DNA from: Diphasiastrum complanatum
Lineage: Eukaryota > Streptophyta > Lycopodiopsida > Lycopodiales > Lycopodiaceae
NCBI GenBank assembly: GCA_029204225.1
Contig: MU832595.1
Coordinates: forward strand, 1-64,000
Reading direction: 5' to 3'
DNA: 64,000 nt
The number at the start of each line of letters is the position of its first letter. The stretch's first letter is position 1. A program made the position numbers and the translations under genes. Below the pieces are notes generated by a model that was not told where the DNA came from, searched no databases, and was given only the letters and a program-made list of their open reading frames with translations. Shown here one piece after another: positions 56,284 through 64,000 of this stretch.

Positions 56284-58053
56284 CTAGTTCAAAGGTGTGA
56301 AGATCAGCCAATGAGCTTGATGTCGATCCGAAATCACCATATCCATGATAATGCCTCTTTGATGTTGACTTTTTTGATGAACTTGAGAGCTTTGCACCAT
56401 CCTAGCACCTCTTTCATTGATTTGTTCCATCCTTGAAGCATATGGTTGATCCAACTCCATGAGAAAATAAAGAGTCCTTCTTGACTCATGAGGATCACAA
56501 AGATCCAACATCATGTTACCAAGATCTCGAGGATTAGGCTCATCAACATTGGCAAGACTATGCATGCTATAATAACAAAGAGTTTGTATCATATCTTCAT
56601 GCTTGGTTACCATGCTAATCTCATATCTAATGAGGCTAGATACTTCATTATGGAGATAAGTTTCCTTAGAGGATGATTCACTTTCTCTCATAAAGAGTTT
56701 ACAATTTGCCTCAATACATGAAAAAAGACAATTTTTCATACTATGAGTGGACAATTCACTCTTGCTCTTGCAAGACTCAAGAACATACATTTGATGAAAT
56801 AACCATTTGCTTTCTAATTGATCTAAAATCAATTTCATATCATTAAGAACATCAACTATGTTCTCAAGAGAGACACCATACTCAACTAGTATTGCTTTAC
56901 TCCAACTTTGAGATGCAAAAGTCTCACTAAAGCAAATTGATTCACCAAATGACATAAGAGAAGCAAGCATGAGATGTATACCACTTGAAATGTGCTCCTC
57001 TTTCCCTTTAAATGTGAGCCATATGAGCTCAACCATGTCTCTTGATATTCTTCTTGTAATCACAACTTGAGAAGGACTCTCCTCCTCAATCCTTGGCACA
57101 CTTGAACCTCGAGATGACTCCTCAAGATCAACTCCTTGGAGCTCCTCCTTGATGGAAATCCGAGACCTCCATGTCTTAAAATGATCACAACAAACATGAT
57201 CATATAATGTGCACTTCATATGATTATCAACATTACTTATGCTAGAACCATAAGTCCAAAAATCACCACAACTTGGCATGATTTTTCTAATATTGAAATC
57301 AAGAAGTATTTCCATCTCAATAAGGCTAACTACTTGCTTATGGATATAAGTGTCCACTTTGGATGCTTCACTTATTCTCATAAGAAGTTTACAACTTGCC
57401 TTTAAAATTGAAAATTTACAATCTTCAACATTATGAATGAACACATCATTCATGACCTTATTGAAACCAACAAAAAATACATTATGAAGACATTTCCATT
57501 TCCTTGACTTCATATTCAATGTAAGTTTACAAGGAAAACATGCTTTGCTATCTATTAAGGCATCACATTCAACTAGTATTGCCTTAATCCACCTTTGAGA
57601 TACAAAAATCTCTTCAAAGCAAAATAGTTCTTCATAAGATTTCATGAGAGCATAAATGAAACTATTTTCATTTTGTGATTTCTCCTTAATCTTTCTTGGT
57701 TTCTCTTGGATCATAACAATAAATTTGAATTTTTCTAAAGTTCTAAGCAAAATGCTTTCCAAGGACATGAAATAAATCCAAGTGACATTAATGAAAGTGA
57801 CATTTATCTTTGCATCTTGAACCAAAAAATTCACTTTCAAATGCAAAACTTCAAAAGGTTTGAAATGTGTGATGATGGACTTTTGAAGACAAATCTTGTA
57901 AGTCCTTGTGAGACTCCAAGCCTCATGCATCTTTCCACAAAGGAAACACCTTTCCTTGGATTTGTCCTTCTTGCCTTTGCACTTTGAACTTGAAGCTCCA
58001 TCCTTCACCTCGGCCCCCTTGCTTTGGTTCTCCTTGGATGGATTGATCTTCAT
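56284..58053 (-). CDS. Element B long ORF with internal duplication, unrecognised
   Basis: 589 open codons from the ATG at 58053; the frame extends upstream about 40 more codons through CNLCGKRDCFVSRC, a knuckle-like motif lacking His. Residues 36-45 (CFLCGKMHEAW) are a second knuckle cut short. Beyond, there is no recognisable enzyme. Residues about 131-277 and 359-505 are related: SYEELFCFEEIFVSQRWIKAILVE vs SFGESICFSETFASQSWSKAILVE in pieces, and LKASCKLLMRISEASKVDTY vs IEANCKLFMRESESSSKETY. GDFWTYGSSIS (about 263-273) may be a dead copia protease site (normally W..DSGAS). The part at 300-340 resembles an integrase-RT linker (EESSRGSSVP). LTR identity shows the element is recent, yet the ORF is intact. 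Function unknown. Confidence 0.75.
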   Translation of the reverse strand: MKINPSKENQSKGAEVKDGASSSKCKGKKDKSKERCFLCGKMHEAWSLTRTYKICLQKSIITHFKPFEVLHLKVNFLVQDAKINVTFINVTWIYFMSLESILLRTLEKFKFIVMIQEKPRKIKEKSQNENSFIYALMKSYEELFCFEEIFVSQRWIKAILVECDALIDSKACFPCKLTLNMKSRKWKCLHNVFFVGFNKVMNDVFIHNVEDCKFSILKASCKLLMRISEASKVDTYIHKQVVSLIEMEILLDFNIRKIMPSCGDFWTYGSSISNVDNHMKCTLYDHVCCDHFKTWRSRISIKEELQGVDLEESSRGSSVPRIEEESPSQVVITRRISRDMVELIWLTFKGKEEHISSGIHLMLASLMSFGESICFSETFASQSWSKAILVEYGVSLENIVDVLNDMKLILDQLESKWLFHQMYVLESCKSKSELSTHSMKNCLFSCIEANCKLFMRESESSSKETYLHNEVSSLIRYEISMVTKHEDMIQTLCYYSMHSLANVDEPNPRDLGNMMLDLCDPHESRRTLYFLMELDQPYASRMEQINERGARMVQSSQVHQKSQHQRGIIMDMVISDRHQAHWLIFTPLN

Positions 58054-59982
58054 TTTGTAGCATCTTGAGACAAAACAATCTCTCTTGCCACAAAGGTTGC
58101 ATTTAGGATCCTTGCCTCCAATAGGTTGCCACCTATTGATGCCATGATGAGGAAGTAAAACCTAGTGATATGACTTTTTAAAATGTGATTTGTGACTCTC
58201 AAGAAACTAGATTTGAACACATTCAACAATCTAGAAGGATCTACACAAGATCTAGACCACAAATTTTGAATCATATCTCTTTCAACCTAGTCAATTGGAA
58301 ACTAATCTTTTCTTTGATCTCTAAGACAAAAGCACTTTATCAAATCACAAAAATCAGATCCAAACACCCCTATTGGACTCAACAAATACCAATGAATCTT
58401 CCTCTTGAGAGTTGGAATGGATTTGAAAAGACTTGACACCTATATTTTCCTTTTCTCTTGACTAGTTCTCTCAACTTTTGAGATTCTTGAACAAAGTATG
58501 GGTTTTGTTTCAAATATTTGAAAATCAAACTTAGTCACTTCTTTTAAAATCACTCTTGACCCAAATAATCTCACTCTTGATATTTGGATTGAATTTGATT
58601 TGATTTGGCAACAAATTAAACCACTAATTTTCACAAAAAAAGGATCTACACTAGATCACAAAAACTTGACATGTATACTTGATTCAAACACACAAAGATC
58701 AGATCCAATCACCCCTTTTGGAATCCCTCTTGACCCAAAGAATCTCACTCTTGAGATTTGGAATGGACATGAAATGGTTTGATAACAATCTATGTCAATA
58801 ATTTTTCACCAAGCTTTAAAATTAGACATCTAGAGATTCACAAAGATCCCAATCATGTATGAACACTCAAATATGGACTCCTCCCTATTCTAGACTCCCA
58901 ATGGGATCACAACTTGACCCTCACACTCTCACAAAGAAAGTTGAATAGAACTTATTTGAGTTTCATACATATAATGTCAAAATTTTGCTCAAAAAATTGA
59001 ATTCATTCACCCCTATTGGACTCCACCAAGTACCAATGACTCTACCTCTTTAGAGTTGGAATGAAATTCAAATTTTCAGAAATGTAATACTTCTCTCTCA
59101 CTAAGATATTTTCTTACAAAGAGCTAATGCCACTTAGCAAGATTTGATCACAATGAAGAAGACAATTTTTCCACCAAAGTCAAGAATTGAGTTACTAGTT
59201 CTTGCCCTCTACAAAGGAAGGATCTCTTGAAAATTTTGGATCGACCACAACACATATGCCTCACTCACCTTTATGACTTTAATTCAAGCCAAAAACCACA
59301 CTCACACACTTGAGTAGGGGTGAACAATGTGACTTGGATCTCAAATTTTTCTCCTAGTACTTGCCAACAATTCTTATCACCTTGTATAGGTAGATTTTGC
59401 CTTTATGAGTGTTTGTGCTTTAGAAATTCACTAAGATTTCACTTGGAGGACTGATCCAAGAGTGTCTTCTAGCATTTAGATGCTTCTAGACTCAGCCCTT
59501 TCACTCTTGAACAAATCTAGAATGAAGGTATAATGGATTTCAATCTCCCCCCTTGCAAATCACTCCTTAATCTTTGGTTTATAGCACTCTTTCTCTCTCA
59601 ACTTCAATGTACACTCAAAAAATCAGAGAATCAACTTCAATGTACTGTAAACAAGCTTTAATCCATCTATATTATTGATCTAAACCAAGAACAAATCAAT
59701 GGAATAGAAACAATGCAAGTGAAAGCTTGAAAAATGCACTAAATTGATTCAAAATTGGGTGTATGAAGCTCAAAATGCACCAAACTGAATTTTACTGTCA
59801 AAAATAGGTCCTGTACGGCCCAACACGTGTGGAAAGTACACCTACAGCCCACAGCAAGATTTGGTACAAATATGATGGTTCTAGCTATCCATTCAGCCTC
59901 ACTACCTCAATATTAGCTTGTTTCCAAAAACCTGCCAATTTGGGTATAGTTTAGATCAATGCCTTAAATGCACTTGTACTTG
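58054..59982 (-). mobile_element. Element B leader/gag-proximal region with internal repeats
   Basis: Between PBS and ORF there is no clear gag. A block of about 75 bp with CACCCCTATTGGACTC..., then ..CTTGAGAGTTGGAATG appears around 58355-58430, 58700-58770 and 59005-59075, with a partial one near 58545-58600. These repeats (spacing about 310-340 bp) look like serial duplications. Confidence 0.6.
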
Positions 59983-59994
59983 GCTCTGATACCA
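59983..59994 (-). other. Primer-binding site of element B
   Basis: The plus strand reads GCTCTGATACCA, complement of TGGTATCAGAGC, directly next to the LTR end at 59995. Confidence 0.92.
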
Positions 59995-60843
59995 TGTGAA
60001 AGTACAGCAAAAAGGACCAAGAATGGATCCAAATCAGATCCACAAGTGTGATTGGGTGTTAGATTAGATTGATCTACCAATCTACACAAGATTAGATAGC
60101 ACTAGATCAAATCTACATCAACAAATCTAACAAGAACAATCAAATATGATCAAAACTTGTACTTGCTGGTTTCACACGTGTGAAGACCTGTCAGAGTATG
60201 GACTACCAGCAAATAATGAAGTACACTAAGCTTAGAAACCATTAGAAGCATAAAATCACAAGACAAATGGAGAGATTACTCAAGAAATGCACCAAAACCA
60301 AGATTTAGCTTTCTTGTCAATTATGGCCAAATGAGCCACCATATATACACAAGAGCTGATGCTTACTCAGCTTATTTGGCACGTGTGAGAGTGCCTACTC
60401 ATCAAAGGATCCACCAATAATCATCGATATGGCACATGGACCAAGTTTCCTAACTTATAGCCACCTCCCTTGATTTTAGGCAATTTTCCTAATTTATAGG
60501 GACCTGCACAAATATCTACTACAAGTTGGATCTCACCTACTACTGATGTTTTCACACATGTGATCAGTCCTTGGCACGTGTGAGATCACTCCTATCCATG
60601 TGAAATAGATTTTCCTACCAATAAAATGATGCCAAGTGGCATATAGCTAGAAAACTAGATTTTGGCCATTTTAGCCACTAGATCTTAAATGAAATGGTAT
60701 GTACAACCTATATGACTCATCTAAATGATAAATGCATTTATTTCACACGTGGGAACAGGCTCCACACATGTCTAATGATGATATGTACTACTCATAATGG
60801 TAATTACAAGATTTGATCAAGTTAGCTTTTGCCAATTTTAACA
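59995..60843 (-). repeat. 5' LTR of element B
   Basis: 849 bp, same length as the other LTR; about ten substitutions and no indels by eye. The cluster of three substitutions near 60680 (ACTAGATCTTAAATG vs ACTATATTTTAATTG) is the densest. Confidence 0.93.
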
Positions 60844-62206
60844 ATTATGTGCCAAAGGATTTGCTCAAATCCATGGTCTTGATTATGAGGAGACCTTTGC
60901 ACCCGTTGCAAAGATGGTGACAATAAGAATTATTATTTCTCTTGCTTGTTTTTTCAAGTGGAAGGTGTTTCAATTAGATGTATCCAATGCTTTTCTAAAT
61001 GGTTATCTTGAGGAGAAGATCTATATGGAACAACCTCAAGGATTCATCAAGGATGAGTCCAAAGTGTGCTTGCTCTTCAAAAGTCTTTATGGACTCAAGC
61101 AAGCACCAAGATCATGGTATTCAAGACTTAACTCTTTTCTTATCTCACTAGGATTTACTCTTAGTGACTATGATCCTTCCATGTATCTAAAGTTTGTTGA
61201 TAGCAATATTGTCATTCTTCTAATTTATGTTGATGACATTATTCTTTGTGGAAGTTGTATCAAGCTAGTTGATGAAACCAAGCTAGCACTTGGATGTGAG
61301 TTTAAAATGCAAGATCTAGGAGAGATGCATTACATCCTAGGCCTAGAAATTGATTTTTATGAAAATCATGTCTTTATATGCCAATCTAGATATGCTCACT
61401 CTATGTTGAAAAAATTCCATATGGAAAATTCTAAGAGCATAGGTACTCCAATGGAGCAAATTGTAAAAGATCCTAATAAAGGTGATGAAAGATCCTTTGA
61501 GGACATCACACTTTTTAGGAGTCTTGTAGGCTCCTTGATTTGGCTTACCATTACTAGGCCCGATCTAAGTTTTTGTGTGCACAAATTGAGTCAATTTATG
61601 CAAGATCCTAAGATCCATCATTGGAAGATGGCCAAGAGGATTCTAAGATATGTATCTTCATCTTGTGATTATGGTCTACTCTATAAAAGTGAATATCTAT
61701 CCATTATTGGCTACTTGGATTCGGACTTTGCAAGTGACAAGATGGATCGAAAGTCTATTAGTGCATACACTATCTTTTTTGGAGGCAATCTAATATCTTG
61801 GCTTTCCAAAAAGCAAGATACTATATCTCTCTCTTCATGTGAGGCCCAGTACAAAGCTTTTACTACAACTACCAAAGAAGTGCTTTGGATCAAGAGGTTA
61901 TTAATGGAGCTAAAGTGCATCAAGGAGGATGATCTACCAATGATCAAGTGTGATAACATCTCGGCCCAAGCTCTTGCCAATAATCCCATATTTCATGCAA
62001 GAAGCAAGCACATAGAAGTGGCACACCATTTTGTGAGAGAAAAACTTATTGGAGGAGAAATCTATTTGAAGCATGTCAACTCGTCCTCTTGTATTGCCGA
62101 TCTACTCACCAAGCCTTTGAGCAAAAGTGCTTTCATCAAGCATAGATCTAATCTTGGAGTTATATCAAGATCAATGCTCAAATCTTCATAGATAATTTTT
62201 TAGGAG

Positions 62207-62943
62207 TGTGAAGAATTGAAAAATATTATCTATGTTAGATATAGGGGTCTTATGTTTTTTACATCAAGCATCTAGGTGTAGGATGTTGATAGGAATAAAT
62301 TTGGCATAGATGGCAAATTATGCATTTCCACTTGTAATGCCACTATTGAGCCAAAATAGAGTAAGAGGCTAAACACGTGCCAATTAGAGTGTAGACAAGT
62401 GTAAAGCTTTTGTTTGATGAATTCCAAGAGGTCCAATAGGATTTAGAGGTGGAACCTTGTGAGGTCCAATAGAAAATTGAGGTGTGCTTGAATATAGTCC
62501 AATAGAATTAAGAGGTGCATGGATCAAAGGTCCAATAGAATCAAGAGGTGACAAAGTATGGTCCAATCATAGTTAAGCATAGTGGTAGCTCGTGGATCTA
62601 CTAGTATCATTGTACTCCTCATTTTGAAGATAATTGATTTGGTGATTTCATGGATTTTGTGAGTTATTGGATTTTTAGCTTTCTCTCTCTACCCGAGAGC
62701 TTATGATGCTTTTTCTCTCTCTACCCGAGGAGAGCAGCTTGTTTTTACTTAGATTATTTTCTGAATACTTCCCACACGTGTGAGTGAGAGTTGGAAGTGA
62801 TTGAATGCATGTAGTAGTGTGTTTTTGCCATAGATTCAAAGATAGATCTTGAATCTCAATCTAGTCTTGATCTTGGTGCATCTACACACCTTAGGAGATC
62901 ACAAGTACATGTAGTGGACAGTCCACACATGTGAAATTCAACA
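62207..62943 (+). repeat. 3' LTR of element C, full length
   Basis: 737 bp, TGTGAAGAATTG...ATTCAACA. Its end is defined by the target duplication AAGGT that follows. Confidence 0.9.
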
Positions 62944-62948
62944 AAGGT

Positions 62949-63877
62949 TAGTGGCAAAAGGATATGCTCAACAACAAGGGATTTGATGAGACCTTTGCAC
63001 CTGTGGCAAAGATGGTAAGCATTTGAGTCATCATCTCACTTGCTACACTTTATGGATGGGATCTATGACAAATGGACATTTCAAATGCATTCTTGAATGA
63101 TGATCTTGAGGAGGAAGTTTATATGGAGCAACCCGAGAGCTACATTTCATCAACAGAGCCAAATCATGTGTGTCTACTACAAAAGAGCTTGTATGGCCCT
63201 AAGCAAGCACCAAGGAGTTGGTATGCTAAGCTTAACACTTTTTTACTCTCTCAAGGCTTTGTTATGAGTGAGTATGATCATTCACTTTATTATCCTCTGA
63301 GGACATTACTCTCTATAGGAAGCTAGTTGGTTCACTCATCTATCTAACCATTACTAGACCAGATCTAAGCTATTGTGTTGGAAGATTGAGTCAATTCATG
63401 CAAGATCTTAGTGAGGAGAATTGGAAGCTAGGAAGTCAAGTTTTGAGGTACATCATTGGAGCTCGAGGTTTTGGCATATTGTATGAGAGATCATCATCTA
63501 ATCTTTTTGGATTTTCAGATTAGGACTATGTTGGAGATGTAATGGATAGGAAATCCATTAGTGCTCATTGTATTTTCATAGGTGATGGAGCTATATCATG
63601 GATGTCGAAGAAACAAGCCACTACCTCATTGTCACTAGTGCAAAGATTGGCAACCAATCCTATCTTTCATGCTAGGAGCAAGCATATTGAGGTGCAATAT
63701 CATTTTGTGAGGGAGCAAGTCATTGCAAAGAAGGTGGAGATTCAACATGTGTCCTCAAGGGAATGTGTAGCTGATATCTTTACCAAAGCATTGGGAAAGG
63801 ACTTGTTCATGAAGCATAGGACATCACTTGGAGTGTTATCAAAGTCCATGCTAAAACTAGTTGAAGAGAGAGTGTGA
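62949..63877 (+). pseudogene. Element D: RT and RNase H, internally deleted
   Basis: RT resumes at VAKGYAQQQG with stops at about 62986 and 63027, then MDISNAFLNDDLEEEVYMEQ and YGPKQAPRSWYAKL. After MSEYDHSLYY it jumps, at about 63295, to the RNase H connection (KLVGSLIYLTITRPDL), losing the catalytic YVDD part. RNase H continues in pieces (MDRKSISAHCIFIGDGAISW, then NPIFHARSKHIEVQYHFV) to a TGA at 63875-63877, which overlaps the LTR start. A second small deletion removes the SSAEAEY block (SLS then VQRLATNPIF). Confidence 0.85.
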
Positions 63878-64000
63878 AAGATTCAACTATGATCATATTT
63901 GCTATATTTTCATATTTGGCATATTGAGACCAACTTTGTTTCTAGACTTAGAGATTGACTTTTCAAAGTTCATTAGTCTAAATTTCATTCAAATAAACAC
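63873..64000 (+). repeat. 3' LTR of element D, start only
   Basis: TGTGAAAGATTCAACTATG follows a purine tract and the RNase H end; it runs off the window. Confidence 0.7.

Larger units (their letters stand above)
55360..60843 (-). mobile_element. Element B: young non-autonomous LTR retrotransposon
   Basis: Flanked by ATTAT (55355-55359 and 60844-60848) inside element C's RT. LTRs are 55360-56208 and 59995-60843, each 849 bp, differing at about 10 positions by eye. Minus-strand orientation: PBS complement at 59983-59994, PPT complement CTCCTCCTCAAAA at 56209-56221. The internal region is 3.8 kb, with one long ORF and no RT, RNase H or intact integrase. LTR ends, PBS plus following leader (CAAGTACAAG.GC) and PPT are very similar to the 40.7-kb element, so they form one family. 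Confidence 0.93.
54389..62191 (+). pseudogene. Element C: integrase, RT and RNase H (interrupted by B)
   Basis: Integrase: IKALRSDGGGEYISNKF, then SQNGVAERNNRSLCECAKSM, then FWGEAINCANYLCNRL; a frameshift near 54830; C-terminal IMVGYSSTKKAYRVFIL; linker; RT start HVIGCKWVFRIKF up to 55359. After element B the RT continues (GLDYEETFAPVAKM at about 60880, FLNGYLEEKIYMEQPQGF, YGLKQAPRSWYSRL, catalytic IYVDDIILC) and then RNase H (SSCEAQYKAFTTTTKEVLW, NPIFHARSKHIEVAHHFV) to the stop at 62191. RT and RNase H on the right form one unbroken frame of 425 codons. Confidence 0.92.
53710..62943 (+). mobile_element. Copia element C, nested in D and containing B
   Basis: Flanked by the 5-bp duplication AAGGT (53705-53709 and 62944-62948) inside D's RT. 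The 5' LTR starts at 53710 (TGTGAAGAATTG) and the 3' LTR is 62207-62943, ending ATTCAACA. The 5' LTR loses its last ~58 bp together with PBS, gag, protease and the N-terminal half of integrase: LTR sequence runs at 54388 straight into integrase. LTR copies differ at about 16 of 680 positions by eye. Element B is inserted at 55360-60843. Confidence 0.92.

Overview
This window comes from a land-plant nuclear genome. It holds one intron-containing plant gene (ESCRT-II subunit VPS25, six exons, + strand, 27644-36710), broken copies of two plant-type genes (PYL abscisic-acid receptor and RAD23), and many plant Ty1/copia and Ty3/gypsy retrotransposons with tRNA-iMet or tRNA-Asp primer-binding sites. 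There are no bacterial operons, rRNAs or tRNAs. Long TE-filled introns and nested LTR elements point to a large, repeat-rich genome. A LINE endonuclease ending in a FNAR motif hints at a non-seed plant, but that is weak evidence.

Layout. 1-8 kb is a patchwork of broken retroelements: copia gag (-), gypsy integrase with chromodomain (-), a gypsy LTR/leader/gag (+) with a tandem-repeat leader, and two copia pol pieces facing each other. 8-10.7 kb is AT-rich with a gypsy protease remnant and a 21-bp minisatellite. 10.8-12.6 kb carries RAD23 and PYL fragments that still contain introns (-). 13.4-15.2 kb is a 5' LINE piece. 15.2-17.5 kb is a gypsy gag with a perfect tRNA-Asp PBS (-). 18.7-23.5 kb is a complete but defective copia element with TSD TCAAC. 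23.5-27.6 kb is non-coding sequence upstream of VPS25. 27.6-36.7 kb is VPS25; its introns hold copia and gypsy debris and three hAT-like MITEs. 36.7-40 kb has nothing recognisable. 40.7-45.0 kb is a non-autonomous copia-type element (GAG, protease, integrase-like region without catalytic residues, no RT). 45-49.2 kb has a coiled-coil ORF remnant, low-complexity DNA and gypsy LTR/PBS pieces. 49.2-52.7 kb is a minus-strand copia of the same family as the 18.7-kb element. 52.7-64 kb is a three-level nest: copia D contains copia C (TSD AAGGT), which contains the young non-autonomous element B (TSD ATTAT).

The most interesting signals are (1) the non-autonomous LTR family represented by the 40.7-kb element and element B. 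The two share LTR ends, PBS/leader and PPT, but carry long open frames in which the enzymatic domains are eroded, and in B a segment of about 150 residues is duplicated. (2) VPS25 reads through without disruption despite TE-filled introns. (3) Three MITEs in VPS25 introns have different but similar palindromic subterminal motifs. (4) The RAD23 and PYL fragments look like genomic (DNA-level) copies. All homology calls were made by eye from translations; no database search was run.
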